DNA of 64,000 nucleotides from Sphingopyxis macrogoltabida (GCF_001314325.1 NZ_CP009431.1:62001-126000); one strand, 5' to 3'; positions 16,759-25,476 are shown, counted from the stretch's first letter. Numbers and translations: made by a program. Notes: generated by a model from the letters alone, not told the origin.

Positions 16759-16791
16759 GGGAACGAAAGGGCAGCAGCCCTTGGTGTTCCC
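16759..16791 (-). repeat. 33-nt leader hairpin, copy 2
   Basis: Identical to 12849-12881 except one loop base, with outer stem GGGAAC/GTTCCC and inner stem AAGGGC/GCCCTT. It lies about 196 bp before the start of the 63-residue protein, matching the spacing of copy 1 before the DUF3768 gene. Confidence 0.65.
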
Positions 16792-16855
16792 CGCGACATG
16801 CCGGGCCTCCGGGGGAGGGCCGGGGCGCCAGCAAATCGACTTCGCGCGAGCGCGA

Positions 16856-17221
16856 CTATGCGATGTGCCACGTGGCACACCTCACGCGAGGATCGTCACC
16901 CGCATGGGCCGAGACGCCGCAACGGCGGCTCGGTCGGCGCTCGATAGAGTGATATAGAGCCGTGCCCGGCAGGGTCGCCGGGGCTGTAGCGCCGGATAGG
17001 GCGCGCTGCCGTTCTTCGCGTTCGCCGCTCTTGGCGATATAGCTGCAACGGCCATAGTGGAACTCGAAACCGGCCCGTTTCAGGTATCCGCGAAACCGCT
17101 GGTGGGTGCGGTCGCTCCAATCCAGTGTGCCGGCATAGTTGCGGAAGGCGGTCACGGCATAGACGGAGCCGTAGTTCTCATCGCGCCAGCTAAGTTCGAT
17201 CTTCGGGGGTGTCTTCAGCAT
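16856..17221 (-). CDS. Hypothetical protein (121 residues)
   Basis: The N-terminal 65 residues (IELSWRDENYGSVYAVTAFR, then WSDRTHQRFRGYLKRAGFEF) look like a folded domain with good codon use. The tail after about residue 70 is Arg/Ala/Pro rich and runs through a hairpin repeat shared with 61128-61167, so the real protein may once have ended earlier. A purine-rich site (GAAGGA) precedes the ATG. No family recognised. It lies between the ArdC gene and the maintenance genes, all on the minus strand. Confidence 0.5.
   Translation of the reverse strand: MLKTPPKIELSWRDENYGSVYAVTAFRNYAGTLDWSDRTHQRFRGYLKRAGFEFHYGRCSYIAKSGEREERQRALSGATAPATLPGTALYHSIERRPSRRCGVSAHAGDDPRVRCATWHIA
16892..16933. repeat. 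Hairpin repeat, copy 1 (conserved prefix plus covarying stem)
   Basis: The 17-nt prefix ATCGTCACCCGCATGGG is followed by a hairpin at 16909-16933 with outer stem CCGAG/CTCGG, inner stem CGCCG/CGGCG and loop CAA. The same prefix and outer stem recur at 61128-61167 with a different but still complementary inner stem. Confidence 0.6.
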
Positions 17222-17260
17222 CGCTCGATCCTTCGGGAAAGGGGAAGAGGGCGGCGCTGG

Positions 17261-18214
17261 TCAGGCGGCGCGGGACATCGCGAGCGCTGCCATGTGCGAC
17301 AGGATCAGCTCGCTTGCTGCCTGTGCGGCGGTCGCTGCGCGGAAAATCGCCCGCTTGTCGTCGCGAAGGGCCCTGAGCCAGGACGCAACATAGGCGGCGT
17401 GGTCCTCCCGTTCGGTCGGCTCCATGCCGATCTGCGCGCAAAGCATGGCTGCGCCGATCTCGGCTATCAGTTCTTCGGCGGCCCGGATTTCCTTGCTCTT
17501 GCCGTACTCGTAGAGCGTTTCGCGGTTCAGCCGGGACGTATGGCCGGTGCTGTGGATGGCCTCATGCGCGAGGGTCGCATAGAAGGCGTTGCCGCTCACG
17601 AACTCGGCAAAGGCGGGCATGGTGATGCTGTCTGCAACCGGGTGATAATAGGCGCTGTTGCCGCTCTCGCGGTAGGGCACGGGGTAGCGCGAAAAGGCTG
17701 CATCAAGCTCGGGGTCGCGGTCGTCGCGGTTCTTAATCTCGACCTGCGGCGCTGGATATTTGGTCATGTCCAAGCCGTCGATCTGCTCGACGTTGAACAC
17801 GATATAGCGCTTGAGGTAGTGGCGGGCGCGGTCCTCACCGTCCTCCCCCTCGGCGGGCCGCTGGTCGGCTTCGTCATCCTTCGGAGTGAAGGTGCCGGCA
17901 TGAACGACAAGATTGCCCTTCTCGCCCTTCCTGACCTGTCCGCCCAGCTCGTGCGCTTGCCGGTAGGTCATCCAATAGGGGTTCGCATAGCCGCGCGACA
18001 TGGCGGCGGACCAAAGCAACAGGATATTTATTCCGCGATAGGCGGTGCCTTCATGGCGAAGCGGAAGCGATGCCGCGCCCGATGCCCAGCGGGGGGACCA
18101 AGGGCGGGTGCCTGCCTCTAGCAGCTCAACAATCTGGTTGGTGACTTCCTCATAAACGTCGATCCGCGCCGTGGTGGTGGCGGTCTTACGGGCCTTGTCG
18201 GTGCTGCGTGCCAT
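17261..18214 (-). CDS. ArdC-like antirestriction protein (ssDNA-binding domain plus zincin)
   Basis: The 317-residue product has the ArdC N-terminal domain (IDVYEEVTNQIVELLEAGTR, then YRGINILLLWSAAMSRGYANPYWMTYRQA), a linker, and a C-terminal metallopeptidase-like domain with HEAIH at residues 217-221 and a downstream Glu in EELIAEIGAAMLC. ArdC proteins bind single-stranded DNA and protect incoming plasmid DNA from host restriction during conjugation. All motifs are present and the length is normal. A large hairpin occupies the leader. Its placement in a maintenance block fits early expression after transfer. Confidence 0.88.
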   Translation of the reverse strand: MARSTDKARKTATTTARIDVYEEVTNQIVELLEAGTRPWSPRWASGAASLPLRHEGTAYRGINILLLWSAAMSRGYANPYWMTYRQAHELGGQVRKGEKGNLVVHAGTFTPKDDEADQRPAEGEDGEDRARHYLKRYIVFNVEQIDGLDMTKYPAPQVEIKNRDDRDPELDAAFSRYPVPYRESGNSAYYHPVADSITMPAFAEFVSGNAFYATLAHEAIHSTGHTSRLNRETLYEYGKSKEIRAAEELIAEIGAAMLCAQIGMEPTEREDHAAYVASWLRALRDDKRAIFRAATAAQAASELILSHMAALAMSRAA

Positions 18215-18314
18215 GTCCTGTTCCCTTCCTAGAATCGAGCCGAAGGCGATGGTGCGCCATCGACTTCTGCCCGCTGGCGAAGTGGGTCGGGGAATGGCGC
18301 AAAGATGGGCCGGT

Positions 18315-18381
18315 CATGGGGGAGGGGGATCTCCCGCCCTGCACGAAAGCGCAGCGAAGGAAGGGCGGGGAAACCCCCATG
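18315..18381 (-). promoter_or_regulatory. Large leader hairpin before ardC; rest of 18215-18681 gap empty
   Basis: CATGGGGG (18315-18322) and CCCCCATG (18374-18381) close a structure that also contains CCCGCCCT and AGGGCGGG as an inner stem. It lies about 100 bp upstream of the ardC start on the minus strand. The remainder of this 467-bp gap holds no ORF I can support and presumably contains the divergent promoters of ardC and the TonB-receptor gene. Confidence 0.55.
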
Positions 18382-18681
18382 ATCGCCAAGGGAGGCCGCT
18401 TGCGGCTGATACGGTCTAGCCCTTGCGCCAGGGGGCCGGAACAGGCCCCTAGATCACCATAAATGACGTGTCCGCATTGCCGCGCCGAGTGCTCACGCGA
18501 AGCGGGAAACGCGGAAGAGAAAGCCCCGAAGGGTCATTCGATCAGGGGAAGAGATCGTCGGCGAGGTCGAGTTAGTGGGAAGCGTTTACCCGCTATCCGG
18601 ATATGACCAAATTCTAAGTGCGACTGACTTGCATTAGCGGGACGGTCCAGCTAGTGCACCCGCAAAAGCAGAGGGGTGCTC

Positions 18682-20811
18682 ATGCGAACGAACATGGTAT
18701 GTGGATCGGCGATACTCATCGTCAGCTTGGCGGGCCAAGCGCACGCTCAGGTGCAGACATCTGGCGCGCCCAGGCCGCCGAGCGACGAAATTATCGTTTC
18801 GGCCACACGCGTGCCAACGCCGATCACCGCCATTCCCAATACCGTAAAGGTGCTCGATCGCGCGACACTGGACGCCCAGCTTGCTGTAAGTCCGAGCCTG
18901 ATCGACAGCCTCAGCTTCTCGATCCCAAGCTTCGCTCCGGGGCGGCAGAAGATGACAAGCACCGGAGAGTCGCTGCGCGGGCGGACGCCACTCTACATGG
19001 TAGACGGCATTCCTCAGTCGACGCCGCTGCGGGACGGCAAGCGCAGCGGCTTCACGGTAGACCCCGCGTTCGTTGAGCGCGTCGAAGTCATCTACGGGGC
19101 CAACGCAATCCAGGGTGTCGGCGCGACAGGCGGCGTCATCAACTATGTGACGACAACCGCGCCCGAAAATGGGGACTGGCTGAACCGGGTCACACTCGAG
19201 GGAAGCACGGACGACTTCGAAGACCACGGCTTTCACTACAAGCTGGCCGCGCTCACCGCGAGGAAGCTCGGTGCGTTCGATTTCGTCGTCGGTGCGACCC
19301 ACGAGCTCACCGATCTGTTCTATGACGGCAACGGCAAGCCGGTGGGCGTGGATACCACCCAGGGCGACATCATGGATACCAAGGGATGGAGCCTGTTCAC
19401 CAAGCTGGGTCTTGATATCGGTGCTGCACAGCGCTTCGAGTTGATGGCCAATCTCTTCGATCAGCGAGGTCGCGGCAGTTATGTGGGCGTGCCGGGCAGC
19501 ATTGCTGCGGGGCGCCCCGCCACCTCGGTGAAGGGCGAGGGGCCGGGGGATCCGACGCGCAACGAGGCGCGCAATTTCACGCTCACCTACGCGCACCGTG
19601 ATCTCCTGGGCGGTTCGCTGACGCTCCAGGGCTTCTACTACGACTTCTACGCACTGTATGGCGGCGACACATTCCCCGTCTTCCAAGATCCGACGATTGC
19701 ACCCGTTGGGACACTCTTCGATCAGTCCGCCTTAAGCTCAGAGAAATATGGCGCGAAGCTGACTTATGCCTGGCAGGATGTGATCCTGCCCGGGCTTCAG
19801 CTTGTCACGGGCGTCGATTACCTGCGCGACAAGACGTTCCAAGAGCTGGCGCAGACGGACCGGCTCTGGGTTCCCGAGATGATCTACAAGGGATGGGCAC
19901 CCTTCATTCAGCTCGAGCAGAAGCTGCTCGACGAGCGCATCCGTGTTTCGGGCGGGCTGCGTTACGAGCACGCGAAGCTTGATGTTCCTGACTTCACCAC
20001 CATCGCGAGCGCCAACTCGACGGCCGTGCGCGGAGGCATGCCGAGCTTCAAGAAGCTCCTGAAGAACGCCGGCATCGTGTTCGAGCCGCGCGACGGTCTC
20101 TCGCTCTTCGGATCATATGCGCAAGGGTTCACGATGCCCGACGCCGGCCTGATCCTTCGCGCCGTACGATCCCCCGGTCAGACCGTGGATCAGCTGGTGG
20201 ACCTCCAGCCGGTGATCGCCGACAACATCGAAACCGGTGTCGCTTACCGCCGCGACGGGTTCGACCTGTCGGCCAGCTACTTCTGGTCCAAGTCGAATCT
20301 GGGCTCGCGGATCCAGGTGATCGGCGGGGCTGGCGTGATTCAGCGTGAGAAGACGAAGATCAGGGGCCTCGAACTTTCGGCAAGCTATAGCTTCCCGGCC
20401 GGAACTCGGATCGGCGCGAACTTCGCCGCCTTGGAGGGCCGCTACGACAGCAACGGCGACAATGTCGTCGACAAGGATCTGGACGGCCGCAACATCGCGC
20501 CCGATCGGCTCAACGTCTTTCTGGAGGCGCCGCTGACATCCGCGCTGCGGGGCCGCGTTCAGATGTCGCGTCTCTTCGATCGCCGTTTCGAGGGCAATCC
20601 GGCGCAGTACGATTTTACAGGCTACAGCCTGGTGGACGCGATGCTGTTCTATGACGCGGAACGAATGGGCCGTTTCACGGTCGCCGTCAGCAACATATTG
20701 GACAAGCAGTACATCACCTACTTCTCGCAGACGTCGAACAACGTGAACGACGGCAACTACGTCGCTGGTCGCGGTCGGGCGGTGACGCTGCGCTGGCAGG
20801 CCAGCTTTTGA
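18682..20811 (+). CDS. TonB-dependent outer-membrane receptor
   Basis: The 709-residue product begins with a signal peptide (MRTNMVCGSAILIVSLAGQA, cleavage after AHAQ). A TonB box-like segment (DEIIVSATRVP), a plug domain (IPNTVKVLDRATLD, then SLRGRTPLYMVDGIPQ, then VERVEVIYGANAIQGVGATGG), and a 22-strand-type barrel ending in the aromatic terminus LRWQASF follow. It resembles siderophore or catecholate receptors. The following gene is a PepSY transmembrane protein, a common partner that may reduce imported ferric siderophore. ATG 18682 is preferred over GTG 18676 because of its spacing from AGAGGGG. Confidence 0.88.
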   Translation: MRTNMVCGSAILIVSLAGQAHAQVQTSGAPRPPSDEIIVSATRVPTPITAIPNTVKVLDRATLDAQLAVSPSLIDSLSFSIPSFAPGRQKMTSTGESLRGRTPLYMVDGIPQSTPLRDGKRSGFTVDPAFVERVEVIYGANAIQGVGATGGVINYVTTTAPENGDWLNRVTLEGSTDDFEDHGFHYKLAALTARKLGAFDFVVGATHELTDLFYDGNGKPVGVDTTQGDIMDTKGWSLFTKLGLDIGAAQRFELMANLFDQRGRGSYVGVPGSIAAGRPATSVKGEGPGDPTRNEARNFTLTYAHRDLLGGSLTLQGFYYDFYALYGGDTFPVFQDPTIAPVGTLFDQSALSSEKYGAKLTYAWQDVILPGLQLVTGVDYLRDKTFQELAQTDRLWVPEMIYKGWAPFIQLEQKLLDERIRVSGGLRYEHAKLDVPDFTTIASANSTAVRGGMPSFKKLLKNAGIVFEPRDGLSLFGSYAQGFTMPDAGLILRAVRSPGQTVDQLVDLQPVIADNIETGVAYRRDGFDLSASYFWSKSNLGSRIQVIGGAGVIQREKTKIRGLELSASYSFPAGTRIGANFAALEGRYDSNGDNVVDKDLDGRNIAPDRLNVFLEAPLTSALRGRVQMSRLFDRRFEGNPAQYDFTGYSLVDAMLFYDAERMGRFTVAVSNILDKQYITYFSQTSNNVNDGNYVAGRGRAVTLRWQASF

Positions 20812-20851
20812 CCGAAGCGGTGAACATGCTGACCGGGGGTAATCAATCCTG

Positions 20852-21946
20852 ATGAAGCTGGTGGACCTCCTGCATCGCTGGGCTGGAGGATGCCTCGGCA
20901 TCCTCCTGGCGCTGCTCGGCCTGTCGGGCGCGATCCTGGTCCATAAGTATAACTGGATGTCATTGCCCCACATGGGTGATCCCCAGGTACAGGATGTGGC
21001 GCTGCTATCCGCAGCCCTTGATAGCGTGATGACTCCAGCTCAGGTTCCGAGATCAATCATCTTCGCATCGGAGGATTTCGGCCTGCACCATCTCCGTTTC
21101 GACAAGGAGGCGGGTGCCTATACCGATCAGACTGGTCGGGTCGTTGCGCAGTGGGAGAGCAAGTGGGATCGCCCCGAACTGTGGCTGCTCGATTTCCATC
21201 ATTATCTGTGGGCGGGTGACACCGGAGCGATTGTCACGGGTTGGCTGGCGCTGATCGGCCTCTGTTTCGTAGTCACCGGCTCAGTCTTGTGGTGCCGATC
21301 GCGCCGGTCCTTCAAACTTCGTCCTTGGCCCGCGCGGATGAGTCGTTCTGCAATTGTGCGCCATCACCGAGACGCCGGCATCGCCCTCGGTCCCCTGCTG
21401 TTCATCTCGCTGCTGACGGGTGCGATGTTGACCTTGCGACCCTTCGCCTATGTCGTTCTGAGCCCCTGGTCGTCGGCGACCGAGATGCGGGACGCGACGG
21501 CAGCGCCGAAGCTTTCAGGAGGGCCACTCTCCCCCTCGGTAAACTGGGGCGCCGTGCTCGGACAAGCACGACGCCGCTTCCCTGCCGCGGAGTTCCGGAC
21601 CTTGATGCTGCCGAAGAAGCACGGCGATCTGATTTCGATGCGAATGAAGCAGCCGCAGGAGTGGCTACCGAATGGTCGCACCACCTTGTGGTTCGACCCT
21701 ACGGACGGGCGCTTGGTGGAAGCGCGGAGTAGCGATGCGCTGCCCGCCGGCTCCAAGATCTTCAACATGGTCTACCCGTTGCATGCGGCATCGGTAGGAG
21801 GTCTGCCATACAAGCTAGTCATGACGATATCCGGGCTCGGGCTCACCATTCTAGGGGCTCTTACGACTTGGACATTCTGGTTCCGTCGCCCGCATCGAAG
21901 GGGATCGAGCATGCGTGTGATGGCGTTGAGTGATCAATCTGCATGA
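20852..21946 (+). CDS. PepSY-associated transmembrane protein
   Basis: The 364-residue inner-membrane protein has an N-terminal helix (LHRWAGGCLGILLALLGLSG), a periplasmic PepSY segment (DFGLHHLRFDKEAGAYTDQ), central helices with conserved His (LLDFHHYLWAGDTGAIVTGW, then RHHRDAGIALGPLLFISLLT), and a last helix near residues 315-345. PepSY_TM proteins are linked to siderophore-iron reduction next to TonB receptors. It follows the receptor gene by 40 bp in the same direction, so they likely form an operon. Confidence 0.85.
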   Translation: MKLVDLLHRWAGGCLGILLALLGLSGAILVHKYNWMSLPHMGDPQVQDVALLSAALDSVMTPAQVPRSIIFASEDFGLHHLRFDKEAGAYTDQTGRVVAQWESKWDRPELWLLDFHHYLWAGDTGAIVTGWLALIGLCFVVTGSVLWCRSRRSFKLRPWPARMSRSAIVRHHRDAGIALGPLLFISLLTGAMLTLRPFAYVVLSPWSSATEMRDATAAPKLSGGPLSPSVNWGAVLGQARRRFPAAEFRTLMLPKKHGDLISMRMKQPQEWLPNGRTTLWFDPTDGRLVEARSSDALPAGSKIFNMVYPLHAASVGGLPYKLVMTISGLGLTILGALTTWTFWFRRPHRRGSSMRVMALSDQSA

Positions 21947-22364
21947 GGCGCACCGGCGTGCACCTTGGAGGGGATTGCCTCGATACCAACGTGCTCCTGC
22001 GCTTGATTGTGGGAGACGATGAAGCGCAGCAAAAGACGGCGATCGAGACGCTTGAGGCGGCCGAGCTGGTGGCGATCAGCGTCCATGCATTCTGTGAGTT
22101 CGCCTGGGTGCTGGGTCGAAGCTGCGGCGTGCAACGTACCGACATTTCCGCCGCGATCCGCCACGCCTTTGTTATGCACAACGTGGTTGCCAACCGCCCG
22201 ACGATTTAAGCGGCCTGGCTGTGCTCGATGCCGGCGGCGATTTCGCGGATGGGGTTGTCGCCTTCGACGGCCAATGGCTCGGCGGCGAGACCTTCGTGTC
22301 GTTCGACAAGAAGGCCGTAAAACTGCTGGAAGGGCAGGGGACTGCTGTCCAGCTTTTGCTATGA
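21943..22364 (+). pseudogene. PIN-domain (VapC-like) toxin, frameshifted
   Basis: The first frame encodes a PIN domain start (CLDTNVLLRLIVGDDEAQQ, acidic Asp first, then ISVHAFCEFAWVL) but stops at 22209. A different frame then continues the family's C-terminal half: GLAVLDAGGDFADGVVAFDG, then FVSFDKKAVKLLEGQG, ending at the TGA at 22364. A small indel near 22204 therefore broke the gene. PIN toxins are Mg2+-dependent RNases. No cognate antitoxin is evident upstream, where the PepSY gene overlaps the start by 4 bp. Confidence 0.75.
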
Positions 22365-22556
22365 GGAACCGCCTCCCTCGGTGAAGCCGAGTGATACGGC
22401 TTGACGCTGGATCAGCGTCTCGAGATGATCCAGCGTCAAGCGATGCATCGAAGGCCCCTTTGGCTTCTGCGATGGCGGCGGCGGCGGGCCTCGTTGGTTG
22501 CGTCCAAAATCGCCGAAACGAGGTGCGCCAGATCGTCGGTTGGCCATGCGAGCCAC
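22359..22556 (-). CDS. Hypothetical small protein (65 residues), possibly a remnant
   Basis: The frame encodes MANRRSGAPRFGDFGRNQRG, a proline run, then HRLTLDHLETLIQRQAVSLG. Composition is low complexity in the middle. It overlaps the end of the broken PIN gene on the opposite strand and contains a long palindrome (22400-22440), so it may be partly non-coding. No family recognised. Confidence 0.3.
   Translation of the reverse strand: MARMANRRSGAPRFGDFGRNQRGPPPPPSQKPKGPSMHRLTLDHLETLIQRQAVSLGFTEGGGSS
22400..22440. repeat. 15-bp perfect inverted repeat
   Basis: CTTGACGCTGGATCA (22400-22414) and TGATCCAGCGTCAAG (22426-22440) are exact inverted copies separated by 11 bp. No T-run follows on either strand, so a simple terminator is unlikely. 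It could be a protein-binding site or a relict recombination site. Confidence 0.6.
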
Positions 22557-22573
22557 ACAATCGCCGCCCTGTA

Positions 22574-22924
22574 TTAATGCCTAGGCTGGGCGGCTCCCGC
22601 CTCGCACGACCATGCCTCGGTTAGCGCCCGCTCAGCGCCCGCCACCATGTGAACGCTCATAAAATAACTATTCTGCTCTGCCCAGCGCAAGTAAGCAGCG
22701 CGGAGCGCCGCCCGGTCGTAGCGTGGAGCACGGCATTCCGCTTTTCGCGCAACGATCATCATGTCGAGCACGCCTTGAAGGTAAGCGCCGCATCCCGGCT
22801 CATTCGCTTGGCAGCTCGCGAGCAGCGCCGAGCCCATCGCCGAAGCAGGTTCTGTTTGGCCGACCGCGCTACCTGGCAGAGCGGCCAAGACAGCGCAGAA
22901 CAACATCAATTGCCTTGGCCTCAT
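22574..22924 (-). CDS. Secreted Rap1a/Tai-like small protein
   Basis: The 116-residue product has a signal peptide (RPRQLMLFCAVLAALPGSAV, cleavage near VGQ). The mature domain has cysteines in LLASCQANEPGCGAYLQGVL, ARKAECRAP and EAWSCE. The spacing CxxxxxxC, a GxxD-like helix and an Ala-rich C-terminal helix resemble the Rap1a/Tai immunity fold of periplasmic proteins, but this is a weak match. The start at 22924 was chosen because it begins the signal peptide. It is transcribed with the PepSY-like and DUF1259 genes. Confidence 0.55.
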   Translation of the reverse strand: MRPRQLMLFCAVLAALPGSAVGQTEPASAMGSALLASCQANEPGCGAYLQGVLDMMIVARKAECRAPRYDRAALRAAYLRWAEQNSYFMSVHMVAGAERALTEAWSCEAGAAQPRH

Positions 22925-23001
22925 TTTCAGTCTCCCGTCTCGTGACATGGCATGCGAGGTAAGCGGGCCGGCCTGCCGACAGCCGACCCGCCGAGATTTC
23001 A

Positions 23002-23325
23002 TCATTCGCGGCCGAGCACCTGGCCTTCAGGCGTGACGAACAGCTCAACGGTCTTGCCGTCGTTGTTCTTACCCTTGATTTCATAGAGCGTGCTTCCGTC
23101 CGCCTTTCGGGTGACTTGCTCCGCTTTGCTTATTGACGCGAGTTGCGCGCGTGCGGCGTTCATCGCGGCCTGAGGCACCTGACCGAGCGGGATGTCTCTT
23201 TCGCTGTGCTCGCCGATGATCCGGTTCTCGTTCTCTTCGTGGTTTTGCGCCATCGCCACGCCCGCGATCGCCAGCGCGGCCGCGCCTACGCCCACGACAA
23301 CAGTGAGAGTTCGTTTGCTAGCCAT
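23002..23325 (-). CDS. PepSY-like periplasmic protein
   Basis: The 107-residue product starts MASKRTLTVVVGVGAAALAI, a signal peptide ending near VAMAQ. A PepSY-type domain follows: IPLGQVPQAAMNAARAQLAS, then the strand-turn ADGSTLYEIKGKNNDGKTVE and the ending TPEGQVLGRE. PepSY domains occur in metal-handling and peptidase-inhibitory proteins. It lies directly downstream of the DUF1259 gene on the minus strand. Start chosen at the ATG after AGGAAGTGG. Confidence 0.75.
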   Translation of the reverse strand: MASKRTLTVVVGVGAAALAIAGVAMAQNHEENENRIIGEHSERDIPLGQVPQAAMNAARAQLASISKAEQVTRKADGSTLYEIKGKNNDGKTVELFVTPEGQVLGRE

Positions 23326-23402
23326 GTTCCATTCCACTTCCTGGATGAGGGCCGTGGGGTCGAGCGGGCGGCGGTTACGGCCCAATGAGCCGTCGTCCGG
23401 TT

Positions 23403-24293
23403 TCAACTCTCCTGATTGTTCATCGTCTCGAGCGCCGCGCGCAGCCCGCGAGCGAGTTTGGCCGCATCGTCGTTGGCCCAGAAGTGCATGAAGAACAGCC
23501 GCGGCTCGTCGTTCAGCATATGATTATGCAGTGCCGTGACCTCGATCCCGTTCGCTCGCAGCGCGCGCAGGACTGGATCGACCTCGCTTGCGACTAGTAC
23601 GAAGTCGCCAGTGATCGCAGCTCGACCGTTCCCGGTCGGCTGAAAGTTGATCGCGGTCGCCGTGCCCATCGTCGGCGGAGTCTCCATGCCGCCGTCCATC
23701 AGCCGCTCGGCGCGCGGAAAGCTGTATTGGAGGATGCCGCCAGCGGTCTTGCCCTCACCGCCCATCAATCGGTTGAGCGCGGCCGTGTCGAGATCGAGCG
23801 GCGATGCGGTTGCGCTGGCCGAGGGCGATTGCGGCGCGGCGAGCGGGGTCCGACTGGCCGACAGGGCTTGCCGGAGCGCGGCCGCGAGCTTCACCGGATC
23901 GCCGTGGCCGGCAATGTGCATATACATGGTCGCCGGCGACGAGCGAAGCAGATGATTGTGGAGCGCGGTGATCGTGAAGCCGCTTGCCAGCAAGCGACTC
24001 ATCACCGGGTTCACCTCGTCGTGCGTCAGCACGAGATCGCCCATCACCATCGCCTCATCGCCCATCGGCTGAAACGCCGCCCAGGAGCCGAGCGCGAGGG
24101 AGGGCTTGATCGTTACCCCATCCAGCGTGACGCTTAGATCCGAACGCGGGAAGCTGTAACGGTGAACGCCCCCCGCCTGTTCTGCTCCCGCTCGTCCTAT
24201 CGCCCGGTCGACCGCCGACCAGTCCGGCGCTGCCCATGCCGGGCTTGCAAGCAGGAGGCTGGTGAATCCCAAGGCGAGGGTCTTTTTCAGCAT
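23403..24293 (-). CDS. DUF1259 (LppY/LpqO-like) exported protein
   Basis: The 296-residue product has a signal peptide (MLKKTLALGFTSLLLASPAW, cleavage after AAWAA-type site) and two tandem DUF1259 repeats, each with the motifs YSFPR, then G(D/E)(L/F)VL, then (I/V)TALHNH(L/M)L and a later (M)HxxxxxD segment (repeat 1 about residues 25-145, repeat 2 about 170-290). The repeated HNH histidines suggest metal or ligand binding. DUF1259 genes are commonly seen beside chromate-resistance genes; their role is unknown. It is divergent from chrB with a 167-bp shared upstream region. Confidence 0.82.
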   Translation of the reverse strand: MLKKTLALGFTSLLLASPAWAAPDWSAVDRAIGRAGAEQAGGVHRYSFPRSDLSVTLDGVTIKPSLALGSWAAFQPMGDEAMVMGDLVLTHDEVNPVMSRLLASGFTITALHNHLLRSSPATMYMHIAGHGDPVKLAAALRQALSASRTPLAAPQSPSASATASPLDLDTAALNRLMGGEGKTAGGILQYSFPRAERLMDGGMETPPTMGTATAINFQPTGNGRAAITGDFVLVASEVDPVLRALRANGIEVTALHNHMLNDEPRLFFMHFWANDDAAKLARGLRAALETMNNQES

Positions 24294-24460
24294 AATTGAT
24301 CCTTCATCAGCGCACTCGGCACGAACGACTCAACGTCTCGCGAGCGCGACCCGGGACTACCCGACAGGACGCTCCGCTTTCTGTCTTCGCAGCACGCAGT
24401 CCTATGCTTATTAGACTTGTGATGCAACCCTTACACTCGTAGGATGACCGAGATACAACT

Positions 24461-25408
24461 ATGACAAGCACACAAGTCATCCCTTGGTTGCTGCTGATCC
24501 CGCAGCTCCCCGCCAAACCTGCCTACTTGCGGGTAAAGGTGTGGCGGCGCTTGCAGGCGATCGGGGCCGCGCCGCTCAAGAACGCGGTTCATGCGCTCCC
24601 CAATCGGGAGGACACGCGCGCGCTGTTCGAAGAGTTGCATCGCGAGATCACCGAGAATGGCGGCGAGGCGCTGATCCTCGAAGCGCGGCTTGCCGGCGGA
24701 ATGGGCGATGCGGAGTTGCGCGGAGTGTTCGACGCTGCGCGTGACGCCGATTATGAGGAGTTGACGCGCGAGGTGCGCGCTCTGTGCGAGAGCGAGTATG
24801 TCGCGGCGGCGGATGTGAGCCGCTTGCGCAAGCGCCTGAACGAGATCGCCGCTATCGACTTTTTCGGTGCGCACGGCCGGCAGGCGACTGAGGCCGCCAT
24901 TGCCGAGGCAGAACGCCGCTCTCACCAACATCCCGATGTGAGCGGCCCCGGTGCGCCCGAGCTGACCCCGGCCGAGCTAAAGCGCCGCGTTTGGGTAACG
25001 CGCCGCCATGTCCATGTCGATCGCATCGCCTCCGCCTGGCTCATTCGCCGCTTCATCGACCCCGAGGCGAGCTTGAAGTTCGTCGAGGGCAAGGGCTATG
25101 CGCCGGAGCCTGACGAACTGAGGTTCGACATGGCGGACGCTGAGTTCACCCACGAAGGCGACCGCTGCACTTTCGAGGCCTTGGTGGTCCGTTCCGGTCT
25201 CGAGACCGATCCGGCGCTGCGGGCGCTCGGCGAAATTGTTCACGACCTCGATATTGCCGATGCTCGGTTCGAGCGGCCGGAGACGCCGGGCGTGAGCGCA
25301 CTGATCGCCGGCATCTGTGCCGGCACCGACGACGACGAGGAGCGGATCGCGCGCGGATCGGCCGCGCTCGACAGTTTCTATGCTCACTTCACCCGGCGGA
25401 ACCCTTAG
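24461..25408 (+). CDS. chrB: ChrB, chromate-resistance regulator
   Basis: The 315-residue product has the ChrB N-terminal domain (WLLLIPQLPAKPAYLRVKVW, then GAAPLKNAVHALPN) and the ChrB C-terminal domain from about residue 170 (RRVWVTRRHVHVDRIASAWL, then FTHEGDRCTFEAL, then ALGEIVHDLDIADARFERPE). ChrB proteins sense chromate or sulfate and control chrA expression. Both domains are present and the length is normal. It leads the cluster chrB-chrA-SOD-chrB'. A standalone C-terminal-domain paralogue is at 27804. Confidence 0.9.
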   Translation: MTSTQVIPWLLLIPQLPAKPAYLRVKVWRRLQAIGAAPLKNAVHALPNREDTRALFEELHREITENGGEALILEARLAGGMGDAELRGVFDAARDADYEELTREVRALCESEYVAAADVSRLRKRLNEIAAIDFFGAHGRQATEAAIAEAERRSHQHPDVSGPGAPELTPAELKRRVWVTRRHVHVDRIASAWLIRRFIDPEASLKFVEGKGYAPEPDELRFDMADAEFTHEGDRCTFEALVVRSGLETDPALRALGEIVHDLDIADARFERPETPGVSALIAGICAGTDDDEERIARGSAALDSFYAHFTRRNP

Positions 25409-25476
25409 ACCGACAGTCAGCGCAAGGCGCTGGGCTATCGGACGAGAGATAACGGTCAACCTGAGGAACGTAGCGA

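Noticed and set aside
17057..18121. Plus-strand 354-codon frame opposite ardC
   Set aside because: It is antisense to a gene with clear ArdC motifs and codes for no recognisable pattern; long antisense frames are expected in GC-rich DNA.
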